This document shows positions 33,738 to 42,141 of a stretch of DNA of 64,000 bases, in pieces. Within the stretch, counting starts at the first letter, position 1, and every line of letters starts with the position of its first letter. The notes below the pieces were generated by a model, which was not told the DNA's origin, did not search any database, and was given only the letters and a program-made list of their open reading frames with translations. The position numbers and the translations under genes are program-made. The stretch comes from Streptomyces coryli. Its GTDB lineage: Bacteria > Actinomycetota > Actinomycetes > Streptomycetales > Streptomycetaceae. The stretch is taken from NCBI RefSeq assembly GCF_011044975.1, contig NZ_JAAKZV010000001.1:62001-126000 (forward strand), written 5' to 3'.

Positions 33738-34885
33738 CGGGCCACCGCCGCGGCCGGCACCAGGCCCGTATCGGCGTCCTGCGGATGCGCCGGTACGGGC
33801 AGTTCGGCGCGCAGCTCGAAGCGGCCGTCCGCGCGCCGGTGGCTGAGTTCGCCGTGCAGCGCGGCCACCCGCTCGGCGATGCCGATGAGTCCGTAGCCGC
33901 GGTGCGAAGAGTCGGGACTCTTGGCGGGCGCGGGGTTGGCGACCCGGATCGATACCCGGGCGCGGTCCGCCGCCACCGCCAGCGTGACCGGCCGGCCCGG
34001 CGCGTGCTTGCGGGCGTTGGTGAGCGCCTCCTGCACGATGCGGTGCGCCGCGAGCCGCACCGCGGCCGGGAGCGGGGCCAGTTCGGCGAGTTCCGCGTCG
34101 ACCGGGGTGCCCGCGGCGCGCGCGGCGGCGACCAGCGCGGGCAGGTCGTCGGCGGTCGGGGTGAGCGGTGCAGGACCGTCCTCGTCGCGCAGCGCGCCGA
34201 GCAGGTCGCGCAGATCGTCGAGGGCGTGCGCGCTGGTGTCGCGGAGCTGGCCGAGCCGTTCGCGTACCGGCTCGGGCACCTCCGTGGCGCGGCGCTGGAG
34301 GACGCCGGTGTGCAGGACCAGCAGGCTGAGGCGGTGGGCCAGGACGTCGTGCATCTCCCGTGCGATACGGGCCCGTTCGGCCAGTCGGACGCGGTCGTCG
34401 CGCAGCCGGTTCGCGGCCTCGACGTGGTCGAGCTGGACGGCGAGCGACTGCGCGAGGTCGCGGTGGCTGCGGGCGGCGAGGCCGAACGCCACCGGCACGA
34501 TCAGCACCGCGCACGGCAGATAGGTGACCAGCGGCATGTTCACCAGCTCGCGGAACGGCCCGTACCAGGCGGGCAGGAACGCGGCCGCGGTCAGCCCGAT
34601 CGCGTACCGGGGCCGCTCCCGCACGGTGACCGCGTACAGCGCCACCAGCACCGGCCACACCTGGCTCTCCAGCAGGAAGCCGGCGAGCGCGACCGCCGCG
34701 ACGGTCAGCGGCAGCCGCCGGGCGAGCAGCAGCGCGGCACACAGCGCCACCGCCACGGCGGTGCTGCCCGCAGGACCGGAGATGAGCCCGGCGTCCTCGG
34801 TGAGCGCCTCGCGCACCGACTTGTACGTCACGAAGAGGAGCCCGGCGGCCTCGAGCAGCCGGCGTTGGCGTGGCGTCACAGTCAT
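33734..34885 (-). CDS. Sensor histidine kinase (HisKA_3 type)
   Basis: A 383-residue membrane kinase. Several hydrophobic spans fill residues 1-145 (AVAVALCAALLLARRLPLTVAAVALAGFLL, YLPCAVLIVPVAFGLAA). The dimerisation helix carries the phosphorylated histidine in RAREIAREMHDVLAHRLSLLVLH (HDVLAHRLS). The ATPase domain follows with the N-box VQEALTNARKHA and G-box GYGLIGIAERVA. Translationally coupled to the response regulator gene by a TTGA overlap. Input signal unknown; the membrane domain is the sensor. ATG at 34885 has only a weak ribosome-binding site. Confidence 0.92.
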   Translation of the reverse strand: MTVTPRQRRLLEAAGLLFVTYKSVREALTEDAGLISGPAGSTAVAVALCAALLLARRLPLTVAAVALAGFLLESQVWPVLVALYAVTVRERPRYAIGLTAAAFLPAWYGPFRELVNMPLVTYLPCAVLIVPVAFGLAARSHRDLAQSLAVQLDHVEAANRLRDDRVRLAERARIAREMHDVLAHRLSLLVLHTGVLQRRATEVPEPVRERLGQLRDTSAHALDDLRDLLGALRDEDGPAPLTPTADDLPALVAAARAAGTPVDAELAELAPLPAAVRLAAHRIVQEALTNARKHAPGRPVTLAVAADRARVSIRVANPAPAKSPDSSHRGYGLIGIAERVAALHGELSHRRADGRFELRAELPVPAHPQDADTGLVPAAAVAR

Positions 34886-34921
34886 GCCCGCATCGTAAGC
34901 GGCCTTGGTACGGCACACATT

Positions 34922-34965
34922 CGACGAAAGTCGGGGTGCGGGGGCGCCGTCCCCGACCTTCGTCG
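34922..34965. promoter_or_regulatory. Large inverted repeat between divergent genes
   Basis: CGACGAAAGTCGGGG (34922-34936) and CCCCGACCTTCGTCG (34951-34965) are inverted with one mismatch in 15 and a 14-base loop. It lies 36 bases before the kinase start and 94 before the SDR start, within the promoter region of both. It may be an operator for the response regulator, or a hairpin in either leader RNA; no U-tract follows, so a terminator is less likely. Confidence 0.55.
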
Positions 34966-35058
34966 GTGCTCGCGGACCGCCCTTCGGCGGATCCGGGCGG
35001 AGGCCCCGCGCCGCAGGCTGGGGCCCTGTCAAGCGAACTCCGCGAGAGAGGCACAGCA

Positions 35059-35988
35059 ATGGCGAGCAACGGATCCAGCGGGCAGGCCCGGCGGATGTCC
35101 CGGCGCAGCATGCTCGGCGGTACGGCCGCGGCGGCGGTCGGCGCGGCGGCCGGGCAGGCTTTCGGGGGCACGGCGGCGGCCGCCGACAAGGCACCCGCCG
35201 CCAAGGGCCGTTACGCCGGCAAGACCGTCCTGATCACCGGCGCGACCTCGGGCATCGGCCGGGCGGCGGCCCTCGCGTTCGCCCGCGAGGGGGCGAAGGT
35301 CGGGTTCTGCGGCCGCCGGGAGCGGCTGGGCCGGGAGGTGGAGCGGGAGATCCGCGCGGCCGGCGGGGAGGCCACGTACCTCAAGGCGGACGTGCGCCGC
35401 CCCGAGGAGGTGGAGGCCTTCGTCGACGGAGTGGTGCGCCGCTACGACGGGCTGGACATCGCGCTGAACAACGCGGGTATCCAGCGGCCGTTCACCGATC
35501 TGCACGAGGTCCCGGTCGAGGACTGGGACGACGTCACGCTCACCAACACCCGCGGCGTCTTCCTCGCCATGAAGTACGAGATCCCGCATCTGCGGCGGCG
35601 CGGTGGCGGCGTGATCCTGGTGACCGGGTCGTCGAACCAGTTCCAGACCCGGGCCGGGCTCGGCTCGTACACGGCGAGCAAGAACAGCGTCACGGGCCTG
35701 GTGCAGGCGGCCGCGATCGAGAACGGCAAGCACAACATCCGGGTGGTCTCGCTCGCGCCCGGCACCACGGACACGCCCATGCTGGAGGTGCACCGGCCCG
35801 ACGGGCTGTCCGACGCGGACTGGGCCAAGGCGAAGGCGCAGATGGCCGCCCAGGGCGTAGACGCCCTCAAGCGGATGGCGAAGCCGGAGGAGATGGCTAC
35901 CGCCGCGCTTGCCCTCGCCTCCCCGGACCTGGGCTTCCAGACCGGCGCGACGGTGCTGGTCGACGGCGGGCAGCTGGCGGGGCTGTGA
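35059..35988 (+). CDS. Exported SDR oxidoreductase with Tat signal
   Basis: A 309-residue classical short-chain dehydrogenase. Unusually for the family, it has an N-terminal twin-arginine motif (SRRSMLGGTAAAAVGAAAGQAFGG), so it may be exported after folding with its nucleotide. The cofactor site is VLITGATSGIGRAAALAFA, NNAG at ALNNAGIQ, catalytic serine in VTGSSNQF, and YTASK carries the catalytic tyrosine and lysine. Substrate unknown. Divergent from the two-component pair, with a large inverted repeat in between, which hints at control by that system. Confidence 0.88.
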   Translation: MASNGSSGQARRMSRRSMLGGTAAAAVGAAAGQAFGGTAAAADKAPAAKGRYAGKTVLITGATSGIGRAAALAFAREGAKVGFCGRRERLGREVEREIRAAGGEATYLKADVRRPEEVEAFVDGVVRRYDGLDIALNNAGIQRPFTDLHEVPVEDWDDVTLTNTRGVFLAMKYEIPHLRRRGGGVILVTGSSNQFQTRAGLGSYTASKNSVTGLVQAAAIENGKHNIRVVSLAPGTTDTPMLEVHRPDGLSDADWAKAKAQMAAQGVDALKRMAKPEEMATAALALASPDLGFQTGATVLVDGGQLAGL

Positions 35989-36162
35989 CCGCGGAGTGGA
36001 GGGTCGCGCGGAGGCGGTTCACGGTGACGCGGAAGGTGGTCATGCAGGCAGCCTCGACCGTGATCGTGAAGGTTGCGTGAACGCCCCTTCAAGAAGCGGA
36101 CAAAAGGTTGTTCGCGCAGCATAAGCAGGCGGCTGTGGCCCGGGGGCCGGGTGGCCCGGGGT

Positions 36163-36179
36163 GGGGACCATCCGGCCCT
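36163..36179 (+). promoter_or_regulatory. Possible DosR/DevR-like box upstream of the Acg-like gene
   Basis: GGGGACCATCCGGCCCT differs at two of 17 positions from the palindromic form GGGGACCATCGGTCCCT expected for DosR/DevR-type binding. It lies 73 bases before the Acg-like gene, in an otherwise uninformative 263-base gap after the SDR gene. Match and consensus are from memory, so this is a hypothesis supported mainly by the nearby DevS-like kinase. Confidence 0.35.
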
Positions 36180-36251
36180 CGCCGGGGGTGCCGGGGACGG
36201 CCAGCCTGGACCCAGCCGACGTATGCGCCCCAGCCCCCGTGAGGACCGGCC

Positions 36252-36986
36252 ATGCTAGCCACACTCGACGCGGCCGCTCTGGAGAAGCTCGTCTCCGCCG
36301 CCATGGCCGCGCCCCCGCCGCCCGGCGCACCACGGGCGGCGGGGGTGCCCGGCATTCCCGCGACGCTGGGCCCGCTGGTCCGGCCGACGCGGCAGCCGTG
36401 GCGCTTCCGGCTCGACCCGGAGCACGCCACGGTGCAGGTACGCGCCGTGCAGGCGCCGCTGCCCGGCGACCGGTCGCTGCATCTGTGCGTCGGCGCCGCC
36501 CTGTTCAACCTCCGCGTGGCCATGGCCCACCTCGGCTGGGAACCGGTGGTGCGGCTGCTGCCCGCGCCGGCGTCCCCCGACCTGCTCGCCACCGTCCGGC
36601 TCGCGGGACCGGTGCTGCCCGGCACCCGCAACCGCCCCGACCTCTACGCCTCCGTCTGGCGCCGCCACTCCAGCGTCATCCCGCTCTCCCGCGACCGCCG
36701 CCCGCCCGCGGCGGTCACGACCGCGCTGCGCGAGGCCGCACAGGCGGAGGGCGCGGCGCTGTCCTTCGCGGCGACCGGAGCCCCGCTGATCGCCGTGCTC
36801 GCCACCGACCACGACGACCCCGCCGGCTGGCTGCGGGCCGGGCAGGCGCTGCAGCACGTGCTGCTCACCGCGACCGCCCACGCGCTCCGGGTGGCCCCAC
36901 TGGAGACCCCCGACCCCTGGCGGCTGGGCGCGGAGGCGGCGGCCCGGCACCCGCTGGTGGCGCTGCGGCTCGGATACGGGCCGTAG
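36252..36986 (+). CDS. Acg/nitroreductase-like protein, short form
   Basis: A 244-residue protein resembling the Acg branch of the nitroreductase fold: PTRQPWRFRLDPEHATVQVRA, SLHLCVGAALFNLRVAMAHLGWEPVVRLLP, and PDLLATVRL match typical Acg segments. Members are usually near 320-330 residues; here the middle appears shortened, so FMN binding may be altered. It is convergent with a DevS-like GAF kinase gene, 6 bases apart. In Mycobacterium, Acg belongs to the DosR dormancy regulon; the same link is inferred here. Confidence 0.7.
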   Translation: MLATLDAAALEKLVSAAMAAPPPPGAPRAAGVPGIPATLGPLVRPTRQPWRFRLDPEHATVQVRAVQAPLPGDRSLHLCVGAALFNLRVAMAHLGWEPVVRLLPAPASPDLLATVRLAGPVLPGTRNRPDLYASVWRRHSSVIPLSRDRRPPAAVTTALREAAQAEGAALSFAATGAPLIAVLATDHDDPAGWLRAGQALQHVLLTATAHALRVAPLETPDPWRLGAEAAARHPLVALRLGYGP

Positions 36987-36992
36987 CCCGGC

Positions 36993-38741
36993 TCAGTTCT
37001 CGTCGGTCACCCGCAGCGGCACCCACCACATCAGCCGGGTCCCGCCGCCCGGCGGCTTGCCGATGGCCATGTCGCCGCTCAACTGCCGCGCCCGCTCGGC
37101 GAGATTACGCAGGCCGCTGCGGCGGCCGCCCTCGGCCGCGATGCCGATGCCGTCGTCGATCACCGTGACGGTCAGCGAGCCGCCGTCGGACACCAGCGAC
37201 ACGTCCGCGGCCGAAGCCCGGCTGTGCCGGGCCACGTTGGTGAGCGCCTCCCGCAGCACGGCGATCGCGTGGTCGGCGACCACAGGCGGCACGTCGGTGT
37301 CCACCAGGCCCTCGGTGCGCAGCGCGGGGGTGAAGCCCAGGGCGGTCACGGCCTCCTCGATCACCCGCGCGGTGCGCACCCGCAGCCCCTGCAGCCCGGG
37401 CCCGGCCTCGTGCACCCGCAGCCCGAAGATCGTCGACCGGATGATCTTGATCGTCTCGTCCAGGTCCTCGGCCGCCCGCAGCAGCCGCTCGTTCGCCTCG
37501 GGCCGCTCCACGAAGCGCACCAGGCTCTGCAGCGTCATCCCGGTCGCGAACAGCCGCTGGATCGCCAGGTCGTGCAGGTCCCGGGCGATCCGGTCGCGGT
37601 CGGCGAGCACGGCGAGCTGCTCGGCGTCGCCCCGCCGGTCGGCGAGCTCCATGGCGATGGCGGCCTGCCCGGCGAAGGTGAGCAGCGGCTCGATCTCGTC
37701 CTCGGCAAAGACGGCGACCCGGTCGAGCCGGGCCAGCGCCAGCACGCCGCGCACGCCTGCGGAGGAGTTCAGCGGCACGGCGACGGCCGGGCCCATGCCC
37801 GTACTGGCCAGCGGGCCGTGCGCGCTGCGCGGGTCGGAGGCGAGGTCCGGGGTGCTGACCGGGACGCCGGCGGAGGCGGCCGCGCCGAGGAACGTGCCCT
37901 CCCTGCGCACGACTTCGGCGACCGGGAAGGCCTCGTGCTCCGCCCCCCGGGTGTCCTTGACGATCGCCACCGCGAGCTCGCCGCTGTCCTCGTCGGGGAC
38001 GGCCAGGACGGCATGGTCGGCGTGCAGGATGCGGCTGGCGTGGTCGACGATCTGCTCCAGGACGCTGCGCTCGGCGGCGCCGGACAGCAGCGCGGAGACG
38101 ATCTCCGCGTTCGCCTCCAGCCACTGCTGGCGATAGCGCGACTGCTCGTACATGCGGGCGTTCTCGATGGCCACGCCCGCCGCCACGGCGAGGGTGGACA
38201 GCACCGCCTCGTCCTCGGCGTCGAACTCCTTGGCGCCGCGCTTCTGGGTCAGATAGAGATTGCCGAACACCACCTCGCGCACCCTGATGGGCACGCCCAG
38301 GAAGGAGTGCATCGGCGGGTGGTTGGCCGGAAAGCCGTACGAGGACGGATGCTCGGAGATCTCCTCCAGCCGCAGCGGCTCCGGGTGCCGGATCAGCTCG
38401 CCGAGGATGCCGTGCCCCTCCGGCAGCCGGCCGATCGCCTCGATCTGCGCCTGATCCATGCCTACGGGCAGGAACTGGGCCAGCCGCTCGTGCCCGCCGA
38501 CCACGCCGAGCGCGCCGTACTCGGCGTCGACCAGCACCACCGCGGCCTCCACGATGCGGTGCAGCACCTGCGGCAGCTCCAGGCCGCGGCCGACCGACAT
38601 CACGGCTTCCAGGAGCGTGTGCACACGGTCCCGCGCTCCGCGCATGTCGTCGATGCGCGCCTGGAGTTCCTCCAGCAACTGATCCAACTGCAGCCGAGGC
38701 AGCCTGCTGCCGCCGCCCTCCACTTCGCTCACCCCCCTCAC
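36993..38741 (-). CDS. DevS-like GAF-domain sensor histidine kinase
   Basis: A 582-residue cytosolic kinase with two GAF domains (about residues 55-210 and 225-370), then a HisKA_3 helix with HDLAIQRLFATGM (phosphorylated His in DRDRIARDLHDLAIQ) and a C-terminal ATPase domain (LREALTNVARHSRAS, VIDDGIGIAAEGGRRSGLRNLAERA). The sequence around LDQLLEELQARIDDMRGARDRVHTLLEAVMSVGRGLELPQVLHRIVEAAVVLV matches the DevS/DosT group, which sense oxygen or redox through haem in the first GAF. No response regulator gene is adjacent, so the partner is elsewhere. GTG start at 38741; GTG 38732 and 38723 are in-frame alternatives. Confidence 0.9.
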   Translation of the reverse strand: MRGVSEVEGGGSRLPRLQLDQLLEELQARIDDMRGARDRVHTLLEAVMSVGRGLELPQVLHRIVEAAVVLVDAEYGALGVVGGHERLAQFLPVGMDQAQIEAIGRLPEGHGILGELIRHPEPLRLEEISEHPSSYGFPANHPPMHSFLGVPIRVREVVFGNLYLTQKRGAKEFDAEDEAVLSTLAVAAGVAIENARMYEQSRYRQQWLEANAEIVSALLSGAAERSVLEQIVDHASRILHADHAVLAVPDEDSGELAVAIVKDTRGAEHEAFPVAEVVRREGTFLGAAASAGVPVSTPDLASDPRSAHGPLASTGMGPAVAVPLNSSAGVRGVLALARLDRVAVFAEDEIEPLLTFAGQAAIAMELADRRGDAEQLAVLADRDRIARDLHDLAIQRLFATGMTLQSLVRFVERPEANERLLRAAEDLDETIKIIRSTIFGLRVHEAGPGLQGLRVRTARVIEEAVTALGFTPALRTEGLVDTDVPPVVADHAIAVLREALTNVARHSRASAADVSLVSDGGSLTVTVIDDGIGIAAEGGRRSGLRNLAERARQLSGDMAIGKPPGGGTRLMWWVPLRVTDEN

Positions 38742-38852
38742 CGCGTGTTCACGTTATCCGTCCCAACTGCACTTTGGGCAAGGTGCGTTGCAGTCGCATT
38801 CGATACGCTGCGACCCGATCACGCCGCCGGCCTTGAGGCAGAGGAGCCCGCC

Positions 38853-39638
38853 GTGTCCCAGGAGATCGACCCGAGCCGCCCGAGCATCGCCCGCGCCTAC
38901 GACGTCGTCCTCGGCGGCAAGGACAACTATGCGGCGGACCGCGCCTTCGCCGACCAGCTACGGGCCACGGTGCCGCAGATCGACGACCTGGCGTGGCTCA
39001 ACCGGCGGCTGCTGGGGCGGGCGGTGCGCTATCTCGCGGGCGAGGCAGGCCTGGACCAGTTCCTCGACCTGGGCGCCGGGCTGCCGACCATGGAGAACAC
39101 CCACCAGGTGGCCCAGGCGCAGAACCCGGACACCCGCGTCGTATACGTCGACATCGACCCGATCGTGCTCGCCCACGGCCAGGCGCTGCTGGCCGAGAAC
39201 GGCCGTACCGGCGTGATCACCGCGGACCTGCGCGACCCGACGGCGGTGCTGGAGCACCCGACGACGCGCGAGCTCATCGACCGCGGCCGTCCGGTCGCGG
39301 TACTGCTGATCGGCCTGCTGCACCACCTGCACGACGACGAGAACCCGCAGGGCATCGTCGACGCCTACATGGACGCGGTGCCGGCCGGCAGCCACCTGGC
39401 GATCTCGCACTTCTGCGACGTGGGTCCCGAGGCGCGGGAGCTGCAGGAGACGTTCCTGACCTTCCTCGGTACGGGCCGCTTCCGCACGATCGAGGAGATC
39501 ACCGGGTACTTCCGCGGCCTGGAGCTGATCGAGCCCGGGGTGGTGCCGCTGCCGGTGTGGCGTCCCGACGGCCTGCCGCCGGGTGAGCTCACGCTGTGGG
39601 ACCGTCTGATGGCGGCGGGGGTGGCCCGGAAGCGGTGA
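38853..39638 (+). CDS. DUF574 family S-adenosylmethionine-dependent methyltransferase (second copy)
   Basis: A 261-residue paralog of the methyltransferase at 27185: SRPSIARAYDVVLGGKDNYAADRAFADQL, then QFLDLGAGLPTMENTHQVAQAQNPDTRVVYVDIDPIVLAHGQALL for SAM binding. GCAGAGGAG lies before the GTG at 38853. Here it is divergent from the DevS-like kinase (111-bp gap). Its 3' end overlaps the convergent DUF4436 gene by 50 bases. Methyl acceptor unknown. Confidence 0.9.
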   Translation: MSQEIDPSRPSIARAYDVVLGGKDNYAADRAFADQLRATVPQIDDLAWLNRRLLGRAVRYLAGEAGLDQFLDLGAGLPTMENTHQVAQAQNPDTRVVYVDIDPIVLAHGQALLAENGRTGVITADLRDPTAVLEHPTTRELIDRGRPVAVLLIGLLHHLHDDENPQGIVDAYMDAVPAGSHLAISHFCDVGPEARELQETFLTFLGTGRFRTIEEITGYFRGLELIEPGVVPLPVWRPDGLPPGELTLWDRLMAAGVARKR

Positions 39639-40521
39639 CCGGCTCGGTGGTCTCTGCTTCCTGCTCGAGCTGCCCGTGCTCCTGCCAGATCCCGCTGAGC
39701 ACGACGTAGACCACACAGGCCGCGATGATGCCCTCGGCCCAGAAGAACGCCGCGTAATCGATCACGGAGCCGATCGGGGGCGTGCCGGGGGCGGCGTTGC
39801 GGAAGGCGACCAGGGCGAAGAGGCTGGTGGCCATCCAGCTCAGGGCCGACCAGTTCACGCCGTCGCTCTTGCCGACGACGACCCAGGCGCCGCCGAGCAC
39901 GGCGAGGGCGATCGCCCACATGGCGATCATCATGAACCAGGCCAGGATCAGGGTGCTGCGGCTGCGGCTGACCTCGGCTTGCATGATCAGGATCTTGTTG
40001 TCGATCCGGACGTTCTTCACGTGCACCTGGAAGAACGGGTCGGTCTCCCGGAACTTGACCCGCACCGGCAGTCGCCGGTCCCCGTCCTCCGCCATGATGC
40101 CGAACCTGAGCTGGTAGCGGTCGAAGGGGTAGTCGGTCACCGTGCCGCGACGCACGGGGAAGACCATCCACTGCGTCCCGATGGGCTTGTGCGCCGGGAG
40201 AACGAATTCAGGACGCTCGGCCGCCGATGTCGTGATCACCAGCCGCCGCTTGGGGCCGAGGTCGTTCTCCTCGGACCTCATGCGGTCGGTGAGCTCCGGG
40301 ACGATGGCCACCGTCAGCTCACGCGCGGTGGGGTCCACCCGCTGCCCGGACACGTCGAACCAGATCGGGACGGCCGACTCCCGCTCCCCGAGCACCCGCT
40401 CCACCTGGCGGGTGTCCCGTTCGTTGAAATACAGCAGGATCCCGGCGGTGCACAGCACCGCGATCAGCGCCAGCACGCCGGCGTGGACGACGGTGCGGCG
40501 GCGTAAGGCTCGGCGGAGCAT
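39589..40521 (-). CDS. DUF4436 membrane protein
   Basis: A 310-residue membrane protein. One N-terminal span (VVHAGVLALIAVLCTAGILLYF) is followed by an extracytoplasmic beta-rich domain of about 155 residues (FVLPAHKPIGTQWMVFPVRRGTVTDYPFDRYQLRFGIMAED), then three further spans near residues 195-275 and a cytoplasmic Pro-rich tail. The PFDxYxLxF pattern is typical of DUF4436. Function unknown. The gene ends inside the convergent methyltransferase gene. Confidence 0.85.
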   Translation of the reverse strand: MLRRALRRRTVVHAGVLALIAVLCTAGILLYFNERDTRQVERVLGERESAVPIWFDVSGQRVDPTARELTVAIVPELTDRMRSEENDLGPKRRLVITTSAAERPEFVLPAHKPIGTQWMVFPVRRGTVTDYPFDRYQLRFGIMAEDGDRRLPVRVKFRETDPFFQVHVKNVRIDNKILIMQAEVSRSRSTLILAWFMMIAMWAIALAVLGGAWVVVGKSDGVNWSALSWMATSLFALVAFRNAAPGTPPIGSVIDYAAFFWAEGIIAACVVYVVLSGIWQEHGQLEQEAETTEPVTASGPPPPPSDGPTA

Positions 40522-40646
40522 CCTCTCAGCATGATCGCGCGGCCCGCGCCCGCGCCGTACAACACGCCGATCGTCCGAGGCCCGCTGTCAGTGGGCGGTG
40601 CCATGCTGTTCAGGGTCAGGGAGGGCTATCCCGAAGGGGGTCCCAC

Positions 40647-41447
40647 ATGATCACCACGGACTATGTGCCGGGCGCGCCGAACTGGGTGGATCTGACCACC
40701 ACCGACGTCGACGGCGCCACAGACTTCTATCGCGCCGTGTTCGGCTGGGAGTTCGCCTCCGCCGGACCGGACGCGGGTGGATACGGGTACTTCCAGCTCG
40801 GCGGCAGGACCGTCGCGGCGGTGGGCCCGTTCATGCCCGGCATGAGGGAGGGCGACCAGCCGTACTGGACGGTCTATTTCACCACCACCGACGCGGACGC
40901 CACCGTCAAGGCGGTCGAGCAGGCCGGCGGCCGAATACGCAACGGGCCGATGGACGTCTTCACCGCGGGCCGGCAGGCGGACCTCACCGACGCGACGGGC
41001 GCGGACTTCGCGGTGTGGCAGCCGCGGGACATCCGGGGGCTCGACGCGGTCACCGAGCCGGGCACCTTCGCGTGGGCGGAGCTGTACACAACGGACCGGG
41101 CCGCGGCGGTGAACTTCTACCGCACGGTGCTCGACTGGCGCACCAATGACATGGAGATGCCCGGCATGGGCATCTACACGGTCGCTTCGGCGGCCGGTGC
41201 CACCGACGAGACGGGGCACGCCGGGATCATGGAGCTGCCGGAGGAGAGCCGGCAGCGCGGCTCGGCCTCGGAGTGGCATCCGTACTTCGAGGTGAGCGAC
41301 TGCGACGCGGCCTTCGCGAAGGCCGTCGAAAAGGGGGCGAGCGAGATCATGGCGCCGATGGACGCCGAGGGCGTCGGTCGGTTCGCGATGTTCACGGACC
41401 CGGCGGGCGCCATGCTCGCGATCATCACGTCGGCCCCGGCCCCGTAG
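40647..41447 (+). CDS. Two-domain VOC (glyoxalase-fold) protein
   Basis: A 266-residue protein with two vicinal-oxygen-chelate units. The first starts PGAPNWVDLTTTDVDGATDFYRAVFGWEF; the second GTFAWAELYTTDRAAAVNFYRTVLDW. Each gives the beta-alpha-beta-beta-beta repeat, and EVSDCDAAFAKAVEKGASEIMAPMDAEGVGRFAMFTDPAGA ends it. Likely a metal-binding lyase, isomerase or resistance protein, or a non-enzymatic binder; no substrate can be assigned. GAAGGGGG lies before the ATG. Overlaps the convergent phosphoribosyltransferase gene by 23 bases. Confidence 0.9.
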   Translation: MITTDYVPGAPNWVDLTTTDVDGATDFYRAVFGWEFASAGPDAGGYGYFQLGGRTVAAVGPFMPGMREGDQPYWTVYFTTTDADATVKAVEQAGGRIRNGPMDVFTAGRQADLTDATGADFAVWQPRDIRGLDAVTEPGTFAWAELYTTDRAAAVNFYRTVLDWRTNDMEMPGMGIYTVASAAGATDETGHAGIMELPEESRQRGSASEWHPYFEVSDCDAAFAKAVEKGASEIMAPMDAEGVGRFAMFTDPAGAMLAIITSAPAP

Positions 41448-42018
41448 CCGCCGCGTTCAGTACGGCGATCACGTCCGCGTCGGTCAGCTGGGCGAAGTCG
41501 TCGTAGTAGAAGCCGACGGCGCCGAAGCCGGGCGGCTGGTGCAGGCATTCGACGTCGTCGGCCTCGGCGCGCAGCGCGCGCACGGCTGCCCGCGCGGTGG
41601 AGCCGGTGGCCAGCCCGTCGTCCACGAGCAGCACCCAGCGGCCGGTCACCTCGGGGGCCGGGCGGCCCTGGCGGTAGGCGTCCTCGCGGCGGCGCACCTC
41701 GCGCTCCTCCCGCTCGGCCGCGGGCGCGAGCTCCTCCTCGGTGTAGCCGGCGGCGGCCAGCGCCCGCGCGTCGTATACGGGCGGGCCACCGCCCGCGACG
41801 GCGCCGAGGGCGTATTCCTCGCGCCCCGGCATGCCGATCTTGCGGGCCACCAGCATGTCCAGCGGCGCCCCGAACGCCCGGGCGATCTCGTCCGCCACCG
41901 GCACGCCGCCGCGCGGCAGCGCCAGCACCAGGGGCTCCGGCAGGTCCTCGCGGTCCCAGCGCCCGCGCAGCCGCTCCGCGAGCGCCCGGCCCGCCTCCCT
42001 TCGGTCGTGAAAACGCAT
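41425..42018 (-). CDS. Type I phosphoribosyltransferase-domain protein
   Basis: A 197-residue protein with the PRPP-binding motif VLLVDDGLATGSTARAAVRAL near residue 130 and the family start RFHDRREAGRALAERLRG, VLALPRGGVPVADEIARAFGAPLDMLVARKIG. This subgroup, common in actinobacteria and often next to stress genes, has no proven base substrate. GGAGGG sits 7 bases before the ATG at 42018, better than for the ATG at 42024. Confidence 0.88.
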   Translation of the reverse strand: MRFHDRREAGRALAERLRGRWDREDLPEPLVLALPRGGVPVADEIARAFGAPLDMLVARKIGMPGREEYALGAVAGGGPPVYDARALAAAGYTEEELAPAAEREEREVRRREDAYRQGRPAPEVTGRWVLLVDDGLATGSTARAAVRALRAEADDVECLHQPPGFGAVGFYYDDFAQLTDADVIAVLNAAATGPGPT

Positions 42019-42141
42019 GGTCATGCCCTCCGAGTGCCCTGGTTGTGACCCGCTTCACATGAGCTCATGTCACATTCCACCGTCCGGCATACGTCGCAGG
42101 GGTGTCAGAACGAAAGAACCCCCTGGATGGAGGCGCCCGAC

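Noticed and set aside
35989-36251. Possible small gene after the Tat-signal SDR
   Set aside because: Open frames here are short, lack ribosome-binding sites and show no family resemblance. Only the DosR-like box was kept, at low confidence.
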